DNA of 13,271 nucleotides from Erysipelotrichaceae bacterium (GTDB lineage Bacteria > Bacillota_I > Bacilli_A > Erysipelotrichales > Erysipelotrichaceae), in the NCBI GenBank assembly GCA_017419065.1, contig JAFOMB010000141.1, positions 1 to 13,271 of the forward strand, given 5' to 3'. Under the pieces are notes generated by a model, which worked only from the letters and a program-made list of their open reading frames with translations, had not been told where the DNA came from and did no database searches. Position numbers and translations under genes: made by a program. Each line of letters starts with the position of its first letter. The first letter of the stretch is position 1. This document shows positions 1 through 5,519 of this stretch, one piece after another.

Positions 1-74
1 GTATTTCCTATTCCGGTATTTCGTAGTTTCGCAGACCACGAATCCATTATAGATACACAAAGGAGACAATTCCC

Positions 75-140
75 ATGATCACTCCGCTTAAGCTTGTCCT
101 GACCACTAGCCTAGCTAGTGGTTTTATTGTGGGACAATAA
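75..140 (+). CDS. possible 21-residue peptide ORF (doubtful)
   Basis: A short open frame begins with ATG at 75, preceded by AAAGGAGA at 60-66 at workable SD distance, and ends with TAA at 138-140. The peptide has a polar start and a hydrophobic stretch (TTSLASGFIVGQ at the end). A TATAGA at 48-53 could be a -10 box. The second half of the frame coincides with a hairpin terminator, so the ORF may be accidental, a leader peptide or a tiny hydrophobic peptide. I recognise no family. Apart from this and the two hairpins, 1-179 holds nothing I can identify. Confidence 0.22.
   Translation: MITPLKLVLTTSLASGFIVGQ
103..130 (+). terminator. plus-strand intrinsic terminator at the left edge
   Basis: The arms CCACTAGC (103-110) and GCTAGTGG (114-121) form a perfect 8-bp stem with a 3-nt loop, followed by TTTTATTGT. 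Outer bases TTGTCC (94-99) and GGACAA (132-137) could also pair. It reads as a rho-independent terminator for plus-strand transcription entering from the left or starting near position 60. It meets the oppositely directed coaD terminator. Confidence 0.55.
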
Positions 141-162
141 AAGACAGGATGAATCCTGTCTT
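133..162 (-). terminator. coaD operon terminator
   Basis: The arms AAGACAGGA (141-149) and TCCTGTCTT (154-162) form a 9-bp stem with loop TGAA. Read on the minus strand the stem is followed by TTATTGTCC, a U-rich tract. It lies 18 bases beyond the coaD stop and should end the minus-strand transcript of the hypothetical gene and coaD. Confidence 0.75.
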
Positions 163-179
163 CTGCTGAAACGTTCTGT

Positions 180-665
180 TTACTTCTTCTCTTTCTTCTT
201 TCTCTCAAGCGCTTCCGCTACACACGGCGGTACGAGAGAAGATACATCCTGGCCATAGGAGGACATCTCCTTGACGATCGTGGATGACAGGAAGTGATAT
301 TCAAGACTGGTAGTAAAGAACATCGTATCGATCTCCGGATCGATGAAGTGATTGGTCTGTGCCAGCTGCATTTCCGATTCAAAGTCTGTGACAGCTCTTA
401 AACCTCTGACGATGAGATGGGCATTGTTTTTCCTGGCGAATTCCACCGTCAGTCCTTCAAATTTCTCGACCCGTACATTCGGGTAGTCCTTCGTAGCTTC
501 TTTTAAGAGTTCAACTCTTTCATCCAGCGTGAACAGACCGGTCTTGGAGGAGTTGACCAGGACCCCGATGATGAGTTCATCGACAGCCTTGGAAGCTCTT
601 TTTACGATATCCATGTGTCCCATAGTGACCGGATCGAAACTGCCCGGATAGATCGCTTTGATCAT
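180..665 (-). CDS. coaD: phosphopantetheine adenylyltransferase
   Basis: This cytoplasmic enzyme joins 4'-phosphopantetheine and ATP to give dephospho-CoA and pyrophosphate, the penultimate step of coenzyme A synthesis. The 161-residue length is normal for bacterial PPAT. Visible motifs are the N-terminal nucleotidyltransferase signature GSFDPVTMGH (residues 8-17, with the TxGH-type ATP-binding histidine H17), IVRGLR (86-91), and SSTIVKE (127-133), which matches the family's (I/L)SSxxVKE segment. The second signature residue is Met where Asn is commoner (TNGH). The start ATG overlaps the stop of the upstream gene (ATGA, 662-665) and is preceded by AAGGAG at suitable distance, so the two genes are translationally coupled. 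The last residues are a lysine-rich tail. The usual neighbour rsmD is not next to it here. Confidence 0.97.
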   Translation of the reverse strand: MIKAIYPGSFDPVTMGHMDIVKRASKAVDELIIGVLVNSSKTGLFTLDERVELLKEATKDYPNVRVEKFEGLTVEFARKNNAHLIVRGLRAVTDFESEMQLAQTNHFIDPEIDTMFFTTSLEYHFLSSTIVKEMSSYGQDVSSLVPPCVAEALERKKKEKK

Positions 666-1303
666 TCTCTTTCTCCTTCTTCAAATGCCTTTTTGATATA
701 CTCTTCTATCTTCTTTCCGAGATAGTCTCCTTCTTCTTTCTCCAGGTTCACCGGCAGCTTCAGCATGACTTCCTTATACAGGAGATCCCTGGCCATGTAT
801 AACTTGGAAGGCTCCTTGACAAAGGCCTCTTCCAGGTATGCCATTCCGGAGAGGAAGCCGTCCGATTCCTCCGGTAAAAGCAGGTATTTCGGGATGAAGA
901 TATACTCCGCTGTCTCATCTGTCATCTTCACTTCTTCCCCGATCTCCTGTCTTATCAGGGAGTCGACCAGAAGGACCTTCGCGTTGAGATAGCCCTTGTC
1001 AGATGAAAGGAATTCTTCACATAAAGGCAACAGATCTCTTAAGTTTTTCTTATCGAGAAGACTGACCGCCAGAAGCTGTTTCTCGGGCCTGTCGAAGAGA
1101 TATTCCCGGATCTTATCTTCGGATAGGTCTGTGCTCTCTTGTCTCACAGGAAGCTTCTTTTTGAGTTCCAGGAGCTTTTCTTCAAAGTCCCTCGGGATGT
1201 AGGCCATGGAGAGTTCTTCCTCGAAGATCTTCTCCGCTTCTCTGTATCTTTCCTCCTTCAGGAGTTCTTCCAGCTCCTGAAGCGTTTTCTCATAGTAATC
1301 CAT
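662..1303 (-). CDS. hypothetical acidic helical (TPR-like?) protein
   Basis: This 213-residue soluble protein has no signal peptide or membrane segment. It is highly charged and almost certainly alpha-helical: the N-terminus (about 1-50) is a heptad-like run rich in Glu, Leu and Lys, and later segments (about 75-160) suggest paired helices, reminiscent of tetratricopeptide-like repeats. I do not recognise the family securely; DUF3196-type proteins of Mollicutes and relatives are one possibility from general style. It overlaps coaD by 4 bases and is transcribed first, so the pair forms one operon. The ATG at 1303 has no SD: an extended -10 box (TGCTATAAT) ends only 8 bases before it. A later internal start is possible, but none has a better ribosome site that I can see. 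Confidence 0.7.
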   Translation of the reverse strand: MDYYEKTLQELEELLKEERYREAEKIFEEELSMAYIPRDFEEKLLELKKKLPVRQESTDLSEDKIREYLFDRPEKQLLAVSLLDKKNLRDLLPLCEEFLSSDKGYLNAKVLLVDSLIRQEIGEEVKMTDETAEYIFIPKYLLLPEESDGFLSGMAYLEEAFVKEPSKLYMARDLLYKEVMLKLPVNLEKEEGDYLGKKIEEYIKKAFEEGERE

Positions 1304-1305
1304 AC

Positions 1306-1320
1306 GTCTAGATTATAGCA
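1306..1320 (-). promoter_or_regulatory. extended -10 promoter of the hypothetical-coaD operon
   Basis: The minus strand reads TTGCTATAAT (1321-1312), an extended -10 (TGn plus a perfect TATAAT at 1317-1312). No good -35 is seen at 16-18 bases, which fits the extended -10 class. Counting six bases after the hexamer puts +1 near 1305, only about two bases before the ATG at 1303. The promoter abuts the U-tract of the preceding lipoprotein gene's terminator. Confidence 0.65.
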
Positions 1321-1346
1321 AGAAAAAGTGCCTTCACAGGCACTTT
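1321..1346 (-). terminator. terminator of the DUF885 lipoprotein gene
   Basis: The arms AAAGTGCCT (1325-1333) and AGGCACTTT (1338-1346) pair perfectly with loop TCAC. On the minus strand the stem runs into TTTTTCTT. It begins 9 bases after the lipoprotein stop. The whole gap to the next gene (1304-1354) is this terminator plus the next promoter. Confidence 0.8.
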
Positions 1347-1354
1347 CCCTTGTC

Positions 1355-3229
1355 TTACTTGTTGGCAGCGATATACTCGTCTACTGAGGCTTTCAGGATG
1401 TTGAAAGGCATCTCGCCGTTTTTCAGAACGGATTCGTTGTAGGCGACGATATCGAACTTGTCTCCGAGTTCCTTCTTCGCGTAGTCACGCAGCTCCATGA
1501 AGTTCGTGAGACCGAGCCCGTAGCTGCAATACGTTCCCGGCATGTCGATGAGGAAGCTGATCATGGATTCGGCAGCAGAGGGATTGATATAGTTTTCACT
1601 GAGGAACTGCTTGACTTCTTCGGTATTCCAGCCATAGTAGTTGATCCCGATATCGATCAGGGAGTAGAGCGGGAAATAGTAGACATAATCGAAGGCTACC
1701 ATATCTGCCAGCATGTCTGTAGCGCCTTCATAGATGTTTCCGAAGTGCATGGCATCGATCTGCGCCTGGACAGCATAGCCTTCGGTATAGGCCACGAAGT
1801 TCTGGGTGTTACGTACCTTGTGCGGTCTAGTCTTCTGGTAGTAGACGTGCTGATAGAGGTGTCCCGGGAAGCCCTCGTGCGCTAAGGTCGAATAGGACTC
1901 GACGATGTCGTTGGAGAGGTTGTTCGGATTGGTGCGGATGACGTTCTGATCCAGGTCGTCCAGCGGTGCCGGCCAGTAGTAGGCCAGGGCACTGGAATCG
2001 GCAGAGGAGGCGTCCATCTCATCGACGTCGAAGGCGACAGCTCCTAAATGCGGATAGTAGGCATCAAGGTTTTCCGAGAGGTAGTTCAGGATGTCTTCGG
2101 CACTTCCCTGAAGAGCCGGCCCCGGATTCTCGTGGATGTCGTCATACTGTTCCATGGTCGTTTCATCATAGGAACCGCTGAGGTATCCCGCTACCAGCGT
2201 ATCGAAGGTATCCTGGGCGTTCTGGAAGGCCTCATCGATGGAAATATTGTTGGAACCATGAAGCATATATACCAGTTCCGCATAGTTCTTATCGAGGTTG
2301 CACAAGGCCATCTCTGTCGGATCGGTGACCTTCCCTCTCTGTTCTTCCACAAAGTCTCTCGTTCTTCCCAGCGCCGGGATGACCTGCTTCTCGACGATCT
2401 CCTTCGCCTTTGTCAGATACTCTTCCTTTTCCGCATCGTTCAGGAAGGAAGCACCATCCAGTCTCTTCCTGAAGCTCGTGACGATGGCATTGTTATCCAC
2501 GTCATTGGACAGGATCCTGTCGACATAGTCCACGGTATAATCGACAGAATCGTCGATCATGCGGATGCCGTCATCGATCTGGGCCTTGGTATAGGTGATC
2601 GCGTCATCCAGGTATCTGTCAAGGTCGTCCAAGAGGATCATGAAGTCATCGACTTCTTCCTTGTCATGGAGGACACAGTCTGTCATGTAGGTCATGATGT
2701 TGCCGACGATGTCATTGCCGCCGCTGTAAAGGACATTGTAGTGGTTGTATCCCAGCTGCGCTAACGTCTCATAGAAAGAGTATTCCAGGACATCGTAGTC
2801 ATACTGCTGACGGTAGGAAAGCGTATCGTAGTCATACGACAGCAGTTCATTGAGTATCTCGACATACGGTTCGATGTCATCGCCCTTGTATTCGAGTTCT
2901 CCCAAGGTAACTTCCGGTTTTTCCAGTCCCAGTGCCCGGTAGTCGATGACACTGCTGTGCATGGAGGTATAGTCTTCTTCCAGCATGTCCTTGAACACCT
3001 GATCTAAAAAGGCATCAAATTCCTTATTGTCTTCCGTCTTCGAAGCATCTTTCGGACGGACTTTGAATTCCTTGAGCTTGTTGAGATAGACAAGGGCATC
3101 ATGGTCGATGTCTTCTCCTCCCGGTTCTACTGATGGTTTATCCGGGCTATCCGGATTTTCCGGATCTTTCTTTCCTGTGCACCCGCATAATAAAAGCAGG
3201 CACAGAAGGATGAGCAGCCATTTTTTCAT
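1355..3229 (-). CDS. DUF885-family lipoprotein, predicted metallopeptidase
   Basis: A 624-residue secreted lipoprotein. It opens with MKKWLLIL, a leucine-rich hydrophobic core and a lipobox ending at Cys17 (LCGC), followed by a Pro/Asp/Glu linker, so it should be lipid-anchored outside the membrane. The mature part resembles the DUF885 family. The hallmark is HEGFPGH at residues 451-457, followed about 26 residues later by a conserved-looking Glu (E483 in YTEGYAVQ). This spacing suggests a zinc site of two histidines plus a downstream glutamate, and hence peptidase activity; the substrate is unknown. I chose ATG 3229 over upstream in-frame starts because GAGGTGA sits just before it and the signal peptide begins there. 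The upstream extension (to 3349) lies inside the oppositely directed gene. It has its own promoter and terminator. Confidence 0.85.
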   Translation of the reverse strand: MKKWLLILLCLLLLCGCTGKKDPENPDSPDKPSVEPGGEDIDHDALVYLNKLKEFKVRPKDASKTEDNKEFDAFLDQVFKDMLEEDYTSMHSSVIDYRALGLEKPEVTLGELEYKGDDIEPYVEILNELLSYDYDTLSYRQQYDYDVLEYSFYETLAQLGYNHYNVLYSGGNDIVGNIMTYMTDCVLHDKEEVDDFMILLDDLDRYLDDAITYTKAQIDDGIRMIDDSVDYTVDYVDRILSNDVDNNAIVTSFRKRLDGASFLNDAEKEEYLTKAKEIVEKQVIPALGRTRDFVEEQRGKVTDPTEMALCNLDKNYAELVYMLHGSNNISIDEAFQNAQDTFDTLVAGYLSGSYDETTMEQYDDIHENPGPALQGSAEDILNYLSENLDAYYPHLGAVAFDVDEMDASSADSSALAYYWPAPLDDLDQNVIRTNPNNLSNDIVESYSTLAHEGFPGHLYQHVYYQKTRPHKVRNTQNFVAYTEGYAVQAQIDAMHFGNIYEGATDMLADMVAFDYVYYFPLYSLIDIGINYYGWNTEEVKQFLSENYINPSAAESMISFLIDMPGTYCSYGLGLTNFMELRDYAKKELGDKFDIVAYNESVLKNGEMPFNILKASVDEYIAANK

Positions 3230-3263
3230 ATTGTTCACCTCGGTAATATTATATAATAAGTCT
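3229..3263. promoter_or_regulatory. palindromic divergent promoter, lipoprotein / acidic protein
   Basis: The 34-bp gap between the two divergent start codons contains ATTATATAAT at 3248-3257, a perfect palindrome giving TATAAT on both strands. Plus strand: the hexamer ends at 3257, so +1 falls on 3264, the A of the ATG. Minus strand: the hexamer ends at 3248, +1 falls on 3241, and the leader is 12 bases beginning with the SD GAGGTGA. The -35 matches are poor on both sides. Only one polymerase can use the shared core at a time. Confidence 0.6.
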
Positions 3264-4088
3264 ATGCTGGTACATAATATGACATTACGGCAGATGGTCG
3301 ATTTCAAACCGGACGATCTGGACATGGCGATGCTTCCGCTGGAAGTCACTGTCTACATCCGGGTATCTATCATCTCCCTGTACAAACAGGACAACTACGA
3401 CTTCATACGCTGGTTCTTTTCCCAGGATATCCGGGATGACCTCTATCAGATGGAGAAGACCGTCATCTATGACTTTGACGGCTCCGACACGAAACAGGAG
3501 CGCTTTGTCTCTGTCTTTGAACTCTACGCGAAACCATCCTGTGCCCAGGTCACCGATCACTTCAAAGAGGTCTTAGAGGAATATGACCACGTCGCCGATG
3601 TCGTGATGGACTTCTTCACCCACGACAACAAGACCTTCCGTCTCTCCAACCTCGACGGCATCGTCAAGCTCGAAGAGCTTCACAGTGACGGTACCAAGGA
3701 AGAGGTCAAGGAACCGGTCAAAGAAGAACCGAAACCTGCCCCGGTTGAAGAGAAGAAGGAAGAACCGAAGGTCGACAATAAGGCCCTGGCTGACGAGATA
3801 CAGCAGCAGGCCAAGTATCTGGACGGCCTCATCTCCGCCTTTGAACCGATGGATATGGGACTCCACCATGTCAGTGAAGAAAAGGCTGAAGAAAAGATCA
3901 CCCTGGAAACGGTAGAGAAGCCAAAGGAAGAGGAGATCTCCCTGGAGACGGTCGAGAAACCGGAAGAAAAGGCACCGGTCCTCGAAGCACCGGAAACCGG
4001 GAAAAAGGAAGAACCTGCCCTTCAGTTCGAAGAAGAGAAAAAAGAAGAAACCAAAGATGATGAAGAAAAGATCACGCTGATATTCTAG
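3264..4088 (+). CDS. unknown protein with acidic, repeat-containing C-terminal tail
   Basis: A 274-residue protein that I do not recognise. Residues about 1-140 look like a folded domain with mixed helices and strands (IIS, YDFIRWFF, ERFVSVFELY). From about 140 the sequence becomes very rich in Glu, Lys and Pro and is probably disordered, except for a likely helix around ALADEIQQQAKYLDGLI. Two 13-residue repeats, ITLETVEKPKEEE (212-224) and ISLETVEKPEEKA (225-237), are followed by a C-terminus ITLIF that echoes the repeat start. No signal peptide or membrane segment is evident, so it is probably cytoplasmic. The start ATG 3264 lies exactly at the predicted transcription start, six bases after TATAAT, with no SD; Met6 (3279) is an alternative, also without an SD. 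It shares a promoter with the divergent lipoprotein gene. Confidence 0.7.
   Translation: MLVHNMTLRQMVDFKPDDLDMAMLPLEVTVYIRVSIISLYKQDNYDFIRWFFSQDIRDDLYQMEKTVIYDFDGSDTKQERFVSVFELYAKPSCAQVTDHFKEVLEEYDHVADVVMDFFTHDNKTFRLSNLDGIVKLEELHSDGTKEEVKEPVKEEPKPAPVEEKKEEPKVDNKALADEIQQQAKYLDGLISAFEPMDMGLHHVSEEKAEEKITLETVEKPKEEEISLETVEKPEEKAPVLEAPETGKKEEPALQFEEEKKEETKDDEEKITLIF
3897..3974 (+). repeat. two tandem 39-bp coding repeats
   Basis: Units 3897-3935 and 3936-3974 each encode I-T/S-LETVEKP plus acidic residues. The DNA copies differ mostly at third codon positions (CTGGAAACGGTAGAG against CTGGAGACGGTCGAG), so the peptide seems kept by selection or the duplication is not recent. A truncated third copy of the motif forms the last codons of the gene (from 4071). 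Confidence 0.6.
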
Positions 4089-4101
4089 CGTGATCTTTTT
4101 T
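4066..4101. terminator. bidirectional terminator between convergent genes
   Basis: The arms AAAAGATCACGCT (4066-4078) and AGCGTGATCTTTT (4087-4099) form a perfect 13-bp stem with an 8-base loop. The plus strand continues TTTTTT; the minus strand continues TTTTCTTC. The plus-gene stop TAG (4086-4088) is in the structure and the MATE stop begins at 4102, so one hairpin serves both genes. Confidence 0.85.
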
Positions 4102-5467
4102 ATACCGTTAAGTTGGCGACCCACTTCTCTCTTCTCAGCAGATGCCAGGAGAGGAATCCTTTGATGAAGTCGGTACTCTGGCCTATGACGTAGACAAAGA
4201 TGACCGGGATCGCGGTGTGATAGGCGAAGAAGTAGACGACCGGGATGTTGACGAGCCACATGAAGAAGGAGTCCATCACCATGGTCGCCCTCGTCTGACC
4301 GCCAGCCCGTAAAGTGAAATAGGTCTGCGTATTGAACATGTATACCACAAAGAAGAAGGCCATGATCTTCATGAAGTTCTCCGCTAAAGCCAAAGCTTCT
4401 TCCGAGACGTTGCGGTAAAGTAAAGGGAAGAGATAGGAAGCGGAAAACATCAGACTGCCAAATAAAACACTCAGCAGCAGTGAGAAGACAAAGAGCTTGT
4501 AGCCGTTGTCTCTCGCCTTCTCCATTTCCCCTGCCCCTAACGGGATCCCGATGAGGACACTGGTGGCTGTAGCCATACCGGAGAAGAGGACGAAGAAGAG
4601 ATCCGCGAAGGTCATCGACATCGTATAGGCGGTATTCACCGTGACACCCCGGCTTGAGTAGCACTTGAGCAGGAAAGTCGTACCGAAGGTATACAGGAAT
4701 TCATTGAATAACAGCGGAACAGCTTTGGAGAGAAGCCTTTTCGTCAGACCTCTGTCAAAGGAAAAGAGGTCTTTTACCGCTGTCTTGAAAGGCAGATCGG
4801 ACTGTTTGAGTACCAGGAGATAGATGGTCATCTCTATGATCCTGGCCAGTAATGTCGCCAAGGCGGCGCCACTTACTTCTAAAGCAGGCAATCCGAAATG
4901 ACCGAATATCAGGGCATAGTCAAATAAGACATTCAGGATGACCGAAAAGATGGAGATCATCATCGGGACTCTCGGCTTTCCCAGAGCCCGCATAGAACCG
5001 GCGATCGACATGGACAATATCGTCGGCACATAGCTGATACAGCAGATCCTCAAATACTGGGCCCCTACCGATACGACATCGTCATCATCGATGATGAAGC
5101 GCAGGATCCTCTCCGGGAATATCCTGGCCAGGATAGTGAAGAAGACAGCTGTCATCAAAGAGAATATCAGCAGGATGCGAAAACACTCCTTCATCTTCCC
5201 CTCGTCTTCCGCTCCATAGTACTGGGATAAGAAGATGACCCCTGCCGCAATGATCGCATTGCCGCAGAAGTTCGCAATGAGGTAGTAACGGTTGGAAGAA
5301 GAGACACCGCTGAGAGCCAAGTCTCCCAGTTCCCCGATCATCAGATTGTCGACCAGGGTGACACTGTTGACCACTAACGCCTGCAGCATCAATGGTACTG
5401 CCACCAGTAGACAGCTTCTTATGAGTTCTTTATCGTGAAAGAGTTTTTTCGCATATCCTATCAGCAT
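4100..5467 (-). CDS. MATE-family multidrug/organic cation efflux protein
   Basis: A polytopic membrane protein of 455 residues with about 12 hydrophobic segments, typical of the MATE family, which exports drugs or metabolites in exchange for Na+ or H+. The first membrane segment has the family pattern (VPLMLQALV, followed by VDNLMIGELG and a conserved Gly/Ser stretch), and a similar half repeats in the C-terminal six segments. Substrate and coupling ion cannot be read from sequence. Two starts are possible: GTG 5473 or ATG 5467. I prefer ATG 5467 because TAAGAT at 5479-5474 with a TTGCGC -35 (N18) puts +1 exactly on that A. Neither start has an SD. It lies downstream of the ABC exporter genes but behind their terminator. 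Confidence 0.88.
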   Translation of the reverse strand: MLIGYAKKLFHDKELIRSCLLVAVPLMLQALVVNSVTLVDNLMIGELGDLALSGVSSSNRYYLIANFCGNAIIAAGVIFLSQYYGAEDEGKMKECFRILLIFSLMTAVFFTILARIFPERILRFIIDDDDVVSVGAQYLRICCISYVPTILSMSIAGSMRALGKPRVPMMISIFSVILNVLFDYALIFGHFGLPALEVSGAALATLLARIIEMTIYLLVLKQSDLPFKTAVKDLFSFDRGLTKRLLSKAVPLLFNEFLYTFGTTFLLKCYSSRGVTVNTAYTMSMTFADLFFVLFSGMATATSVLIGIPLGAGEMEKARDNGYKLFVFSLLLSVLFGSLMFSASYLFPLLYRNVSEEALALAENFMKIMAFFFVVYMFNTQTYFTLRAGGQTRATMVMDSFFMWLVNIPVVYFFAYHTAIPVIFVYVIGQSTDFIKGFLSWHLLRREKWVANLTV

Positions 5468-5503
5468 ATCCACATCTTACAGGAAAAATAAAAGACAGCG
5501 CAA
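5468..5503 (-). promoter_or_regulatory. candidate promoter of the MATE gene
   Basis: On the minus strand TTGCGC (5503-5498) is followed after 18 bases by TAAGAT (5479-5474), and six bases later by ATG at 5467. Both hexamers match the sigma-A consensus at 4 of 6 positions. The -35 lies inside the stem of the ABC genes' terminator. This is weaker than the other promoters in the window. Confidence 0.4.
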
Positions 5504-5519
5504 TATACATTGCGCTATC
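5485..5519 (-). terminator. terminator of the ABC exporter operon
   Basis: On the minus strand GATAGCGCAAT (5519-5509) pairs with ATTGCGCTGTC (5504-5494), 11 bp with one G-U, around loop GTAT, and is followed by TTTTATTTTTCC. The stop codon of the second ABC gene (5517-5515) lies inside the 5' arm. Confidence 0.85.

Noticed and set aside
2048..2764. Long plus-strand ORF inside the lipoprotein gene
   Set aside because: It is antisense to a well-supported gene with signal peptide and HEGFPGH motif, has no SD, and its protein is a low-complexity run of Val, Ile, Asp and Arg typical of a reverse-frame shadow.
3230..3349. Earlier start for the DUF885 lipoprotein
   Set aside because: It would put 40 unrelated residues before a perfect lipoprotein signal peptide, and it crosses the promoter and the divergent gene. 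ATG 3229 has its own SD.
3573..4664. Long minus-strand ORF across the acidic protein gene and the MATE 3' end
   Set aside because: It runs through the bidirectional terminator and is the complement of Glu/Lys-rich codons, giving Phe/Leu runs. It has no ribosome site or recognisable domain.
5496..5519. The inverted repeat near 5500 as an operator
   Set aside because: Its GC-rich stem, small loop and U-tract right after a stop codon are better explained as an intrinsic terminator.
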